Positions 9,720 through 19,408 are shown, counted from the stretch's first letter. The stretch: 64,000 nt of DNA from an uncultured Erysipelotrichaceae bacterium (GCA_944326095.1 CALVCO010000001.1:22047-86046), one strand, 5' to 3'. Made by a program: numbers and translations. Notes: generated by a model not told the origin, from the letters alone.

Positions 9720-10642
9720 TGGAAAGAACTCCTTTATTAGAAGTAACTGATCTTAAGCAATACTTTAAGATCACCCGTACCTATACGACCAAGGCCGTTG
9801 ATGGCATATCATTTAAGATCTATCCGGGTGAAACCTATGGCTTGGTTGGTGAATCAGGAAGCGGTAAAAGTACGACCGGACGTTCGATCATTCGTTTGTA
9901 TGATCCAACCAGCGGATCGATCAAATTTGATGGCAAAGAGATCGGTAAGAAACTAAGCAAAGAGGATAAGGCTTATCTAAGGATGAACATGCAGATGATC
10001 TTCCAAGATCCTATGGCTTGTTTAAATCCGCGGATGAAGGTCAAAGAAATCATTGCTGAGGGCTTGCGGATCCATAAGATCTGTAAATCGGAACAAGAAA
10101 TTGACGAGAAAGTAAATGCAATTTTGGAAAAAGTTGGTCTTTCTAAAGAACATGCTACGCGTTTTCCTCATCAATTTTCTGGTGGTCAAAGACAAAGGAT
10201 CGGCATTGCCAGAGCTTTGGTCATGAATCCGAAACTAGTGATCGCCGATGAAGCGATTAGTGCTTTGGATGTTTCGATCCAAGCGCAGGTTGTTAATCTG
10301 ATGAAAGATATCCAGCAGGAATTGGGAACGACATATCTATTTATTGCGCATGACCTAGCGATGGTAAAATATATCAGCGATCGTATCGGTGTATTGCATC
10401 TAGGTCATATCGTTGAAACGGGTACGACCGATGAGATCTTCCAAGATCCTATCCACCCTTATACCAAATCATTATTATCCGCCATTCCGCACCCTAATCC
10501 TAAGGTAGAAAAGACCCGTAAGGCTTTGACATATGATAAAAATAAGGAAGGCGTGGATTATACCAAAGGTAAGATCCATCACTTAAGCGATACGCATTAT
10601 GTCTTAGCTACTGATGAAGAATTTGCCAAATGGCATGGTTAA
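9716..10642 (+). CDS. oppF: Oligopeptide ABC transporter ATPase OppF
   Basis: The protein of 308 aa is the second cytoplasmic ATPase and pairs with OppD. Walker [11 protein letters not shown]-loop IFQDPMACLNPRMKV, signature FSGGQRQRIGIARAL and Walker B LVIADEAISALD are intact, followed by FIAHDLAMVKYISDRIGVLHLGHIVE. The C-terminus has the family-typical HPYTKSLLSAIPHPNP. It starts in an ATGA overlap with oppD; a second ATG 3 bp later is equally possible. It is the last gene of the operon and is followed by a terminator. Confidence 0.94.
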   Translation: MMERTPLLEVTDLKQYFKITRTYTTKAVDGISFKIYPGETYGLVGESGSGKSTTGRSIIRLYDPTSGSIKFDGKEIGKKLSKEDKAYLRMNMQMIFQDPMACLNPRMKVKEIIAEGLRIHKICKSEQEIDEKVNAILEKVGLSKEHATRFPHQFSGGQRQRIGIARALVMNPKLVIADEAISALDVSIQAQVVNLMKDIQQELGTTYLFIAHDLAMVKYISDRIGVLHLGHIVETGTTDEIFQDPIHPYTKSLLSAIPHPNPKVEKTRKALTYDKNKEGVDYTKGKIHHLSDTHYVLATDEEFAKWHG

Positions 10643-10670
10643 AGTCATATCAACAGATATGGCTTTTTTT
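10642..10670 (+). terminator. Rho-independent terminator of the opp operon
   Basis: A 10-bp stem AAGTCATATC/GATATGGCTT (one G-T pair) with loop AACA is followed by a run of seven T, starting at the oppF stop codon. Confidence 0.9.
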
Positions 10671-10705
10671 GTGGGATGTGCTATCATAGTAACAAGAGGG
10701 AATAC

Positions 10706-11965
10706 ATGATGAAAAAAATATTGATAATGTTGTTATGTTGCTTGCTGACAGGTTGCGCTACAAGCAATGATACATCTAATATGAGCGCTGAAGATATTGC
10801 CAAGGATACGGTTGCTAGCATCATCGCTCAAGATTATGATAAGGCTTATGGTTATTTTAATGATGATGTCAAGCAAGCGTTGAGCGTAAATGTGCTTAAA
10901 GATGCTTATGAACAAACTAGCGCTGGTTTAAGCGGTGAAGGGGCGATCAGTGATATTAGCCAAAACGATCAGGGGCAGTATCTTTTGGTCTGTGATTTTG
11001 AACCGCAGGATATCTTATTTACTATTACTATTCAAGATCAAAAGATTGCTGGAATCTTCATGAGCTATACGAATCCTACTTTATCTTTAGTGGATAATGA
11101 TGAGTTTAAGGAAACGGCAATCAAAGTTGGCGAATATGCTTTAGATGGTATCTTGACCCAACCAAAGACACCGGCTAAAAATATGCCGATCGTTTTGCTG
11201 ATCCAAGGATCAGGGGTTAGCGATTATAATGAAATGATCGGACCTAATAAACCCTTTGAAGATCTAGCCTATGGATTAGCAGCAAAAGGCATAGCTTCTT
11301 TACGCTATAACAAACGCTTTTATCAGGTGCCCGAATCAGCTTCAGCAAATTATGATATGCATGATGAATATTTTGATGATATCAATGCGGCAATTGAATT
11401 GATTATACAAGAAGGTTATGACAATATTTATTTCTTGGGTCATTCACAAGGTGGAAGTATTGCGCATTATGTAGCAGCTAATAATGATAATATCGATGGA
11501 TTGATATTAATGGCTGGTACGCCAAGATTATTAATTGATTGTATGATTGATCAAATAGAAGCGCAATTAGTTGCTTTAGGTTCTAGTGATATCGAAAGTT
11601 ATATGGAACCTTATTATGCAGCTAAAGAAGAAATCTTAGCTTTAGAAAATAAAGATGAAGAAGGTATGATTTTAAATCTTCCTAAAAGTTATTGGTATGA
11701 TATTAAAGAAACTTTACCCGAAAACTATTTAATAGATATTGATACTTTAGTATTACAAGGTAGTGAAGATTTTCAAGTATATCCTGATGTAGATTATGTT
11801 ATGTGGCAAGAATTATTAAAAGATGGAGCTGATTATATTCTATATGATGGCTTGAATCATCTTTTTATGCCTAGTATTAATGGTGATGCTAGTGATTATG
11901 AAGTGGCATCACATGTTGATCAACAAGTTATTGATGATATTGTCAATTGGATAAAAGAAAAATAG
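10706..11965 (+). CDS. Alpha/beta-hydrolase lipoprotein with DUF3887-like N-terminal domain
   Basis: The protein of 419 aa is a predicted surface lipoprotein (MMKKILIMLLCCLLTGC, lipobox LLTGC). Residues of about 25-120 resemble a DUF3887-type domain (YDKAYGYFNDDVKQALSVNVLKDAYEQ). An alpha/beta hydrolase follows, with the oxyanion stretch PIVLLIQGSGVSDYNE, the nucleophile elbow GHSQGGS, an acid after LVLQGSEDFQV, and His in GLNHLF. An esterase or peptidase-like activity on small or cell-wall substrates is likely; the substrate is unknown. I chose ATG 10706 with upstream AGAGGGA; the frame extends to 10676 but lacks an RBS there. Codon use changes inside the gene: the first half resembles opp (ATC-rich), the last half the AT-rich genes around it. 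Confidence 0.75.
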   Translation: MMKKILIMLLCCLLTGCATSNDTSNMSAEDIAKDTVASIIAQDYDKAYGYFNDDVKQALSVNVLKDAYEQTSAGLSGEGAISDISQNDQGQYLLVCDFEPQDILFTITIQDQKIAGIFMSYTNPTLSLVDNDEFKETAIKVGEYALDGILTQPKTPAKNMPIVLLIQGSGVSDYNEMIGPNKPFEDLAYGLAAKGIASLRYNKRFYQVPESASANYDMHDEYFDDINAAIELIIQEGYDNIYFLGHSQGGSIAHYVAANNDNIDGLILMAGTPRLLIDCMIDQIEAQLVALGSSDIESYMEPYYAAKEEILALENKDEEGMILNLPKSYWYDIKETLPENYLIDIDTLVLQGSEDFQVYPDVDYVMWQELLKDGADYILYDGLNHLFMPSINGDASDYEVASHVDQQVIDDIVNWIKEK

Positions 11966-11992
11966 ATTGGCTAGTCTATTTGCCAATCTATT
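11951..11992 (-). terminator. Terminator of ung
   Basis: A 10-bp stem AATAGATTGG/CCAATCTATT overlaps the last codons of ung. On the minus strand it is followed by TTTCTTTT. It also lies against the stop codon of the convergent hydrolase gene. Confidence 0.75.
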
Positions 11993-12633
11993 GGTTGCAT
12001 ATGATGTTCAATTAAGAATTTATTTGCTTGGGAAAAATGATGACAACCAAAGAAACCATTATAAGCACTTAAAGGGCTAGGATGAGCGGCCTTTAAGATT
12101 AGATGGTTAGGGTTAGTTATTAATTTTTCCTTTTTTTTGGCTGGATTACCCCAAAGCATGAATACAATTGGTTGTTGACGCTCATTTAATTTACTAATAA
12201 TAGTATCGGTAAATATTTCCCAGCCTTTATTAGCGTGAGATGCTGGTTTATTTTGTTCAACGCTCATAATGGTATTTAATAGAAGTACACCTTGTTTGGC
12301 CCACTTAGTTAAAGTTCCTTTAGTAGGTATAGTACAACCTAAATCATCATGTAATTCTTTATATATATTTTTTAATGATGGTGGTGGAGGAACATTGGGT
12401 CCTACTGAAAAAGCTAAACCATGAGCTTGATTAGGATTGTGATAAGGATCTTGCCCTAAAATTACTACCTTAACATTTTCATAACTAGTATATATTAAGG
12501 CATTGAAGACATCTTGTTTAGGGGGATAGATAATCTTATTTTGATATTCATGACGTAAAAAATGAATAAGGTTAATAAAATATGGTTTTTCATATTCTTC
12601 CTTTAAAATATTGTCCCATTGATTGTGTATCAT
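11971..12633 (-). CDS. ung: Uracil-DNA glycosylase, family 1
   Basis: The protein of 220 aa, the normal family length, removes uracil from DNA at the start of base-excision repair. The active-site motif GQDPYHNPNQAHGLAFSV contains the general base Asp62. The second motif HPSPLSAYNGFFGCHHF carries the DNA-intercalating loop and the catalytic His. PPPPSLKNIYKEL is the usual proline-rich loop. It lies alone on the minus strand, convergent with the hydrolase and divergent from folC. Confidence 0.96.
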   Translation of the reverse strand: MIHNQWDNILKEEYEKPYFINLIHFLRHEYQNKIIYPPKQDVFNALIYTSYENVKVVILGQDPYHNPNQAHGLAFSVGPNVPPPPSLKNIYKELHDDLGCTIPTKGTLTKWAKQGVLLLNTIMSVEQNKPASHANKGWEIFTDTIISKLNERQQPIVFMLWGNPAKKKEKLITNPNHLILKAAHPSPLSAYNGFFGCHHFSQANKFLIEHHMQPIDWQID

Positions 12634-12696
12634 ATATCATTTCCTTTTATTGTTTATAATATTTTAGCATATGCTAAAATAGAATTGGTGATTAAA

Positions 12697-13905
12697 TTGT
12701 ATTTTACAGATATAGAAAAAGCTATAACATTTGTTACTAATAGACATAATTATCATCATGGATTTGAACATTTTGCTAAGTATATGGCAAGTATTGGTAA
12801 TCCTCAAGATCAATTTAGAAGCATTCATATTGCAGGTACTAATGGTAAAGGGAGTACTACTAATTATTTAAAAGATATTCTAAGACATAGTGGATATAAA
12901 GTAGGAACTTTTACTTCTCCCCATTTAATTTCTCATTTAGATAGAATAAGAATTGATGATAAGTGGATAATAGCTGATACTTTTTTATTTTATCTAAATA
13001 AATATCTTGATGATATCTTAAGATTTGAACTTAGTATGTTTGAAATTGATATGTTGATAGCTAGTTTATATTTTAAAGATGAAAAGGTGGATATAGCTAT
13101 TATTGAAACGGGTTTAGGAGGAAGATTAGATAGTACTAATGTTTTAAATTATCCCTTAGTCGATGCAATCGTTTCTATTGGCTATGATCATATGGATCGT
13201 CTAGGTAATACCTTGGAAAAAATAGCTAGGGAAAAAGCAGGTATCATTAAAAAGGGTTCTAAGGTAGTTATTGGTAATATGCCTAAATATCTAGAGAATG
13301 TGATTAAAGCTTATGCTAAAAATAATCATATTTTTAATAATAATTATGAATTTAATTTGGATAAATTAATTGTTGATGGAAAAGCTTATCCTTTTAATTC
13401 TAAGGCTTTATATCAAAGACATAATATGGCTATGGCTTTAAATATTGTTAGAATTTTGTCTGATTTTAAAATTAATTATGATGGTTTAGATGAAGTATTA
13501 CTTAAAAGTAGTTGGGCAGGGCGTTTTGAAATTTTAGATAATGATTTGCCTATTATTATTGATGGGGCTCATAATCAATTAGGTATTAGAGCTTTAATTT
13601 CTTCTCTTCAAGAATATGATAAAGAATTTAATATTATCTTTGCGGCTATGAAGGATAAAGAGCCTTTGAAACTTTTAGAAGATCTTAAGGTGATTGCCAA
13701 GAGAATTATTGTTACGAAGATAGATATGGAACGTTGTGAAAAGCTAGATGCTTATCCAGATATGTATTTTAAATATGCTGATTTTAAAGAAGCTATAGAT
13801 TTTGGAATTAGTTTAAATGAGCCTTTAGTGATATGTGGTTCGCTTTATTTTATATCTGATGCAAGAAAATATTTACTTGAAAAAGCAAATTTAAGTAAAA
13901 AATAA
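12697..13905 (+). CDS. folC: Folylpolyglutamate synthase / dihydrofolate synthase
   Basis: This Mur-ligase-like protein of 402 aa adds glutamate to folates (and may also make dihydrofolate). Motifs are the P-loop IAGTNGKGST, TSPHLISHLDRIRID, IETGLGGRLDSTNV, SIGYDHMDRLGNTLEKIAREKAGI, and IIDGAHNQLGIRAL at the second domain. The frame is open from 12619, but that ATG lies inside ung on the other strand. I place the start at TTG 12697, with GGTGA 5 bp upstream, which gives the usual YFTDIEKA N-terminus; GTG 12688 is an alternative. A TATAAT at 12655-12660 is a likely -10. No folate-biosynthesis neighbours are nearby. Confidence 0.9.
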   Translation: MYFTDIEKAITFVTNRHNYHHGFEHFAKYMASIGNPQDQFRSIHIAGTNGKGSTTNYLKDILRHSGYKVGTFTSPHLISHLDRIRIDDKWIIADTFLFYLNKYLDDILRFELSMFEIDMLIASLYFKDEKVDIAIIETGLGGRLDSTNVLNYPLVDAIVSIGYDHMDRLGNTLEKIAREKAGIIKKGSKVVIGNMPKYLENVIKAYAKNNHIFNNNYEFNLDKLIVDGKAYPFNSKALYQRHNMAMALNIVRILSDFKINYDGLDEVLLKSSWAGRFEILDNDLPIIIDGAHNQLGIRALISSLQEYDKEFNIIFAAMKDKEPLKLLEDLKVIAKRIIVTKIDMERCEKLDAYPDMYFKYADFKEAIDFGISLNEPLVICGSLYFISDARKYLLEKANLSKK

Positions 13906-13913
13906 CATGTTAT

Positions 13914-13963
13914 TGTTAAACGCTTACATTTTTTATAGAAATATTAAATTTTTGTTTTATAAT
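13914..13963 (+). promoter_or_regulatory. Promoter region of glgCDA with weak cre-like site
   Basis: TGTTAAACGCTTACA at 13914-13928 resembles a CcpA cre box with two mismatches to WTGNAANCGNWNNCW. A TATAAT at 13958-13963 is a plausible -10 about 40 bp before glgC, but I see no good -35. Catabolite control of glycogen synthesis is a hypothesis only. Confidence 0.3.
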
Positions 13964-14004
13964 TAATATATAAGCTATTATAAAATTGCAAGGGAGGGTA
14001 AATA

Positions 14005-15138
14005 ATGAGGCAAAATAATGTAGTTGCAATGATTTTAGCTGGAGGAAGAGGATCTAGACTTTTAGACTTGACTAAAAAAGTTGCAAAGCCAGCGGTATAT
14101 TTTGGTGGAAAATATCGTATTATTGATTTTCCACTAAGTAATTGTGCCAATTCTGATATATCAGTAGTTGGTGTTTTGACCCAATATGAATCAGTTATTT
14201 TAAATTCTTATGTAGCAAGAGATCATCGTTGGGGATTGGATACTAAAGATGGTGGAGTATTCGTATTACCGCCTATGGAAACTGATGCGAATGGCTTTAA
14301 TTTATATCGTGGTACAGCTGATGCAATTGCGCAAAATATTGATTTCTTAGATCAAATGAATGCGGAATATGTTTTAATCTTATCAGGAGATCATATCTAT
14401 AAAATGAATTATGATAAGATGTTGAAAGTGCATAAAGAAAAACAAGCTGATGCAACGATCGCAGTTATTGGTGTACCTTTAAAAGAAGCTAGTCGTTTTG
14501 GTATTATGAATACTAATGATGAAGATGTTATAGTGGAATTTGAAGAAAAGCCTGCTAAACCTAAGAGCAATCTAGCTAGTATGGGTATTTATATCTTTAC
14601 TTATAAGACACTTAGAAAATATTTAGTGGATGATATGAAGAATGAAAATAGTCATCATGACTTTGGTAAAGATATTATTCCTGCTTATTTAAATGATGGT
14701 AAGAAATTGGTTGCTTATCGCTTCAAGGGCTATTGGAAGGATGTAGGTACTATCGATAGTTTGTGGGAAGCAAATATGGATTTATTGAATCCTAATAATG
14801 AATTAGATTTATCTGACTCTGGATGGAAGATTTATACAGAGGATGTCAATGTTCTTCCACAATATATAGGGGAAAATGCTATTATTGATAATGCATATAT
14901 TAATCAAGGTTGTGTTATCGATGGAACTGTTAAGAATTCCGTTATCTTCACAAATGCTAGAATAGCTGAAGGAGCTAAAGTTGTTGATAGTGTAATCATG
15001 CCTAATGCTATTATTGGTAAGAATGCTAGCGTTACCCGTTGTATAGTTGCTGAAGGGGTAGAAATAAAAGAAGGCGTTAGTGTTGGTGATAAAGATAGTG
15101 AACATATCGAACTTGTTGCAAAGAAAGTTGTAGAATAG
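14005..15138 (+). CDS. glgC: Glucose-1-phosphate adenylyltransferase, catalytic subunit
   Basis: The protein of 377 aa makes ADP-glucose from glucose-1-phosphate and ATP, the committed step of glycogen synthesis. The nucleotidyltransferase motif [39 protein letters not shown] is intact (residues about 9-48), followed by [10 protein letters not shown] and [11 protein letters not shown]. The C-terminal third (about 280-365) is a left-handed beta-helix with hexapeptide repeats ([23 protein letters not shown]). The ATG follows AGGGAGGG. It is the first gene of glgC-glgD-glgA, with 4-9 bp gaps. In Bacillota GlgC pairs with GlgD for full activity. Confidence 0.95.
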   Translation: MRQNNVVAMILAGGRGSRLLDLTKKVAKPAVYFGGKYRIIDFPLSNCANSDISVVGVLTQYESVILNSYVARDHRWGLDTKDGGVFVLPPMETDANGFNLYRGTADAIAQNIDFLDQMNAEYVLILSGDHIYKMNYDKMLKVHKEKQADATIAVIGVPLKEASRFGIMNTNDEDVIVEFEEKPAKPKSNLASMGIYIFTYKTLRKYLVDDMKNENSHHDFGKDIIPAYLNDGKKLVAYRFKGYWKDVGTIDSLWEANMDLLNPNNELDLSDSGWKIYTEDVNVLPQYIGENAIIDNAYINQGCVIDGTVKNSVIFTNARIAEGAKVVDSVIMPNAIIGKNASVTRCIVAEGVEIKEGVSVGDKDSEHIELVAKKVVE

Positions 15139-15142
15139 GTGG

Positions 15143-16267
15143 ATGAATATGAGTAATAAAGTATTAGGAATTGTTAATTTTGAAGATTCAACTGCTAGTG
15201 TAGAAGGATTGGGGGATTATCGTCCAATTCCAGCTTTTGGCTTTTTAGGTCGTTATAGAGTAATCGATTTTGTTTTAAGTAATATGACTAATTCAGGAAT
15301 TAGTGATATTCAAGTTTATTGTAAAGAAAAACCTCGTAGTTTAATTGAACATTTGGGTACTGGTCAACACTATAATATCAATTCTAAACGTGGTAATTTG
15401 CATATTTTAAATGGTGAGAAAAAACCTATTAGTGATGTTTATAATAATGATATAAATAACTTTATGCAAAATATGGAATTTATTGAAGAAAGTGATAAAG
15501 GCTATGTTGTAGTTGCACCTAGTTATTTCATTTATCAAATTGATTTTAGTCAAGTTTTAGAAAGTCATATTAGTAGTGGTGATGATATTACATTATTATA
15601 TAAAGCTACTGATAATGCTAAAGAAGAATTTAATGGTTGTGAAACTGTACAATTTGATGAGACTAAAAAAGTAATTGGCTTTGAAAAGAATCGTGGAAAA
15701 TATAAGAATCGTAATATTTCCTTAGAATGTTATATAATGAGCCGTAAATTATTTATTGATCTTGTTAAAAGAGCTGCACAAACTAGTTCATTATATTGGT
15801 TTAAAGATATTCTTCGTGATGTAATTAATGAATATACTATTAGAGGTTATGCAGTTAAGAGTTATGTTGCTTGCATTAATTCTTTAAAAGCTTATTTTAA
15901 AGCAAATATGGAATTGGCTAACTTAAGTAATGCTAAGACAATCTTTAAGAAAGATTGGCCTATTCATACGATGACTAATGACTCTGCTCCAACACATTTC
16001 TATCCTGATTGTCATGTTAAGGGCAGTGCTATTGCGAATGGATGCTTTATTGAAGGTACAGTAGAAAATAGTGTTTTATGTCGTAATGTTACAGTTAAAA
16101 AGGGTGCTACAGTTAAAAATAGTATCGTTTTACCTGGTGCTTATATTAGTGAAAATGCTTATCTAGATCATGTTGTAGTTGATAAATATGCAATTATTCA
16201 TCATGTTAAGAAACTAATTGGTAATGATGATGAACCAGTTTATGTTAAACGTCGTGATCGCATTTAG
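15143..16267 (+). CDS. glgD: Glucose-1-phosphate adenylyltransferase regulatory subunit GlgD
   Basis: The protein of 374 aa is a GlgC paralogue in which the GxGxRL nucleotide-binding motif is lost: the N-terminus reads KVLGIVNFEDSTASVEGLGDYRPIPAFGFLGRYRVIDFVLSNMTNSGI. Such GlgD proteins are non-catalytic partners that stimulate GlgC in Bacillota. The end is again a hexapeptide beta-helix (SAIANGCFIEGTVENSVLCRNV). It lies 4 bp after glgC and 9 bp before glgA, so the three subunits or enzymes are translated from one mRNA. Confidence 0.93.
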   Translation: MNMSNKVLGIVNFEDSTASVEGLGDYRPIPAFGFLGRYRVIDFVLSNMTNSGISDIQVYCKEKPRSLIEHLGTGQHYNINSKRGNLHILNGEKKPISDVYNNDINNFMQNMEFIEESDKGYVVVAPSYFIYQIDFSQVLESHISSGDDITLLYKATDNAKEEFNGCETVQFDETKKVIGFEKNRGKYKNRNISLECYIMSRKLFIDLVKRAAQTSSLYWFKDILRDVINEYTIRGYAVKSYVACINSLKAYFKANMELANLSNAKTIFKKDWPIHTMTNDSAPTHFYPDCHVKGSAIANGCFIEGTVENSVLCRNVTVKKGATVKNSIVLPGAYISENAYLDHVVVDKYAIIHHVKKLIGNDDEPVYVKRRDRI

Positions 16268-16276
16268 AGGTGAGTT

Positions 16277-17719
16277 ATGAAAACAGTATTATTTGTTGCT
16301 AGTGAGGGCTTACCATTTATTAAAAGTGGTGGTTTAGCTGATGTTGTTGGTTCGTTGCCTAAGGCTTTATATGCTTGTAATTATGAAGTAAGGGTAGTAA
16401 TTCCTTTATATCGTAAAACAGCAGAAAAGGATCATGGTAAACTTACCTATATTGGTACAAGACAAATTCATAGTGGTTGGATTAATCAACCTGCTAATTA
16501 TTATCAATGTGATGTTGATGGTATAATTTATTACTTTGTTGAACATCAAGGATATTTTGAAAGAGAACAATTATATGGATATGCTGATGATGGAGAGCGT
16601 TTTGCTTATTTCCAAAAAGCAGTTTTAGAGCTTTTATATCATATTGATTGGTATCCTGATATCATTCATACACATGATTGGCATACTGGTATGATTCCTT
16701 TGATGACTCATGCTTTATATGGTTCTGATTGGCGCTTTGAAAAGATTAAACATGTTTATACTATTCATAATTTAGCTTTCCAAGGTAATTTCCCTGAATC
16801 GGTTTTGACAACTTGTTTAGGATTGGATCGTTATTTCTATGATAATGGCTCAGTTAAATTTGATTCAGGTATTAGCTTTATGAAAGCTGGCTTAGTTTAT
16901 GCAGATAAAATTACTACGGTTTCACCAACATATTCTCATGAAATTTTAACTAGTGAATTTGGTGAACGCATGGATGAAGTATTACGTTATCGCCATGATG
17001 ATCTTTGGGGTATTGTCAATGGTATCAATATTGATGAATGGAATCCAAAGACGGATAAATTATTAGCTAAAAATTACAATTTAAAGAATTGGAATAGTGG
17101 TAAAAAAGCTAATAAGAAGGCTTTACAAGAAGAACTTGGACTTGAAGTTCGTGATGATGTTATGTTGATTGGTTTAGTTAGCCGCTTAACTAATCAAAAG
17201 GGTGTATATTTAATTACTGAAAAAATGAATGAAATCATGTCTTTAGATGTTCAATTCTGTATCTTAGGTACTGGTGAAGAAAATGCTGAAAATGCCTTTA
17301 AATGGTTAGAAGCTAATTATAAAGGTAAAGCGGTATATTATTGTGGATATAATGAAGAATTGGCTCATCGTATCTATGCAGCTAGTGATTTATTCTTAAT
17401 GCCTTCTATCTATGAACCATGTGGAATTGGTCAATTGATTGCAATGCATTATGGAGCATTACCATTAGTTAGAGAAACTGGTGGCTTAAAAGATACAGTT
17501 CATCCTTATAATCAATATACTGGTGAAGGAAATGGCTTTAGTTTCTGGAGTAAGAATCCTAATGATATGATGTATACGATTAGATGGGCTAGTGAACAGT
17601 ATTACTATAATAAAGATGGTTGGAAACAGCTAGTTAACAATGCAATGAATACTGATGTAAGTTGGCAACAAAGTGCTAATTTATATGGTGAATTGTATAA
17701 GATGCTTGTAGGTGAATAA
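16277..17719 (+). CDS. glgA: Glycogen synthase (ADP-glucose)
   Basis: This 480-aa GT5 glycosyltransferase extends alpha-1,4-glucan from ADP-glucose. The ADP-glucose-binding motif KSGGLADVVG is at residues 16-25. HTHDWHTGMIP, a second KAGLVYADKITTVSPTYSHEI and the C-terminal SIYEPCGIGQLIAMHYGALPLVRETGGLKDTV follow, with the conserved E-x7-E pair in the last segment. It is the last gene of the glycogen-synthesis operon and is followed by a strong terminator. Together with glgB/glgP/pulA at the window start this gives a complete glycogen cycle within 18 kb. Confidence 0.96.
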   Translation: MKTVLFVASEGLPFIKSGGLADVVGSLPKALYACNYEVRVVIPLYRKTAEKDHGKLTYIGTRQIHSGWINQPANYYQCDVDGIIYYFVEHQGYFEREQLYGYADDGERFAYFQKAVLELLYHIDWYPDIIHTHDWHTGMIPLMTHALYGSDWRFEKIKHVYTIHNLAFQGNFPESVLTTCLGLDRYFYDNGSVKFDSGISFMKAGLVYADKITTVSPTYSHEILTSEFGERMDEVLRYRHDDLWGIVNGINIDEWNPKTDKLLAKNYNLKNWNSGKKANKKALQEELGLEVRDDVMLIGLVSRLTNQKGVYLITEKMNEIMSLDVQFCILGTGEENAENAFKWLEANYKGKAVYYCGYNEELAHRIYAASDLFLMPSIYEPCGIGQLIAMHYGALPLVRETGGLKDTVHPYNQYTGEGNGFSFWSKNPNDMMYTIRWASEQYYYNKDGWKQLVNNAMNTDVSWQQSANLYGELYKMLVGE

Positions 17720-17723
17720 AAAT

Positions 17724-17762
17724 AAAAGATTTTCTAGTTTGAATAGCTAGAAAATCTTTTTT
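17724..17762. terminator. Bidirectional terminator between glgA and the TPR-like gene
   Basis: A perfect 14-bp stem AAAAGATTTTCTAG/CTAGAAAATCTTTT with a 9-base loop has T-runs in both directions, so it can end glgA (+) and the convergent gene (-). Confidence 0.92.
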
Positions 17763-19248
17763 AACTTAAGATGCGATTATCAAAATATTTGAGCATATTT
17801 TCAATAATCATTAATGAATGTTCATCGATAATTAATTCATTATTAGATGTTGGATTAATCGCGATTTGTGAAATGTTAAATGATGGATTATCAAACATTT
17901 TAATAACTTGTAAGAAAGATATTTTTTGTTTAGTATAAGCATTATCATAATAATTTATAAACATATCGATTTCATGTTCATCAGTAAATAGACTAATTTC
18001 ATTAGTACCATCTTCTAGAGTTGATAATTGAGGATCAATATCTTGTAAAGAAGATGTTGGTGTGCCTAATAAATATAGATTAGATTTGCCTAGAGCATAA
18101 AATACTTTATAGTTATTTTCTGGATTAGGATCTTCTAGGGCCCAATAGATTAATTGTTCCAATAATTTATTATCGGCAAAATAACTATCATCTAAATCTT
18201 CAATATCAATATTTCTAGGATCATATTTATCAAGTATGTTATAAATTTCTATTAGTTCTTTATCATATTGGTTTGTAAATATTTGATTTAATTGTTCAAA
18301 TAATTCTTTAGCTAATAAAGGATTATGCTTCATTGAGCGTTTAGCATGGGCTATTACTTGGGCTAAAGTTTGTTTGGTTGGTAAATATAGTCCTAAATCA
18401 TTTAGTTGCTTATTTAATTGTTTTTTGGGTGGTTTATTTACTTTTTGTTTATTTATATTATTTATATTTTGTCTAATTACATTTTTATTTTTATTAGCAT
18501 ATGGTAAGACCATAAATAAACAAGTTGTAGCAGCGGAAATATCTTGTTTTTGAATATAGCAATTGGCAGCTAATTGTAATAATCCTAATAGATATAAAGA
18601 GTCATATGCTAAAGGTAAATATGCTTTAATTAGTTCTAAAGCTTTGTCTACTTCATTATTTAAAGTTAATATTTCAATATACATAATAACAATATCAATA
18701 TCTGCAGGATTATATAAATAAGCATTAGCTAAAGAATTTTGAGCAGATTGATTATCATTTAGCATATATAGACAAATGCCATGAATGTAATATAGTAAAT
18801 CTAATTGTTGATTGATAATTATTTTTTTGGCATCCTTATTGAAAAAAGATGGTTTAGGATAATTTATAAATTTTTTGGTTGCGCCTTTTACTATATATTG
18901 AATATTTTTAGTTTGTTTGAAAGCATGATGTTTATCTAAATGTAAAATATAAGAATTAGTTATTTGAAATGCAGCATAAAAATTATATAAAGCAATATGT
19001 TTTTGGGCTATTTCTAAGGCATATTCCAAATCTTTACTATTTTTATAATCATTATAAAAAAGATTGAAATTTGGATTATCAAAGCGATGAAAAATAGTTA
19101 TGTTAAGATAATTGCTGATAAATAGAATGGTCTTAGTTTCGTTATTATATAATACATCGTCTAAAATATAAGTTAGATAGCTAATATCGTGTAATGGTAG
19201 GCCTTTTAAATTTTTATCTAGCAATTTAATGCGTTTTTCAAATTCCAT
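17761..19248 (-). CDS. Tetratricopeptide-like helical repeat protein, function unknown
   Basis: This 495-aa soluble protein has no signal peptide or membrane segment. The middle part (about 90-265) reads as pairs of amphipathic helices with TPR-like spacing, for example LDLLYYIHGICLYMLNDNQSAQNSLANAYLYNPADIDI and LTLNNEVDKALELIKAYLP. A lysine/asparagine-rich linker (about 265-290) precedes a more acidic C-terminal half. TPR arrays usually mediate protein-protein contacts; no catalytic motif was recognised. The RBS is AAGAAGGGC and the gene stands alone on the minus strand between the glycogen and glycolysis genes. The repeat assignment comes from reading the pattern and is not certain. Confidence 0.6.
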   Translation of the reverse strand: MEFEKRIKLLDKNLKGLPLHDISYLTYILDDVLYNNETKTILFISNYLNITIFHRFDNPNFNLFYNDYKNSKDLEYALEIAQKHIALYNFYAAFQITNSYILHLDKHHAFKQTKNIQYIVKGATKKFINYPKPSFFNKDAKKIIINQQLDLLYYIHGICLYMLNDNQSAQNSLANAYLYNPADIDIVIMYIEILTLNNEVDKALELIKAYLPLAYDSLYLLGLLQLAANCYIQKQDISAATTCLFMVLPYANKNKNVIRQNINNINKQKVNKPPKKQLNKQLNDLGLYLPTKQTLAQVIAHAKRSMKHNPLLAKELFEQLNQIFTNQYDKELIEIYNILDKYDPRNIDIEDLDDSYFADNKLLEQLIYWALEDPNPENNYKVFYALGKSNLYLLGTPTSSLQDIDPQLSTLEDGTNEISLFTDEHEIDMFINYYDNAYTKQKISFLQVIKMFDNPSFNISQIAINPTSNNELIIDEHSLMIIENMLKYFDNRILS

Positions 19249-19372
19249 ATATCTTGCCCTTCTTTAATATAATGATAACATATAATCTATCTAATATAAT
19301 GATTATTAAAAGAAATTGTACAATATTTAAAAGATGTATTAGGGAGTTGTGAAAATGTGGACAAAAATATTT

Positions 19373-19408
19373 TTAAGCGTTTGCGAATAGCCATTTTAGT
19401 GATATAAT
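19373..19408 (+). promoter_or_regulatory. pgk promoter with cre-like sequence over the -35
   Basis: A -35-like TTGCGA at 19381-19386 and a -10 TATAAT at 19403-19408 are 16 bp apart, 28 bp before the pgk ATG with its AGGAGG. Overlapping the -35 is TTTTAAGCGTTTGCG, a cre-like sequence with two mismatches to WTGNAANCGNWNNCW. The promoter is convincing; the cre reading is weak. Confidence 0.6.

Noticed and set aside
19354..19390. 11-codon ORF before pgk with a GGGAG upstream
   Set aside because: It covers the pgk -35 and cre-like sequence, so it lies at or before the start of transcription.
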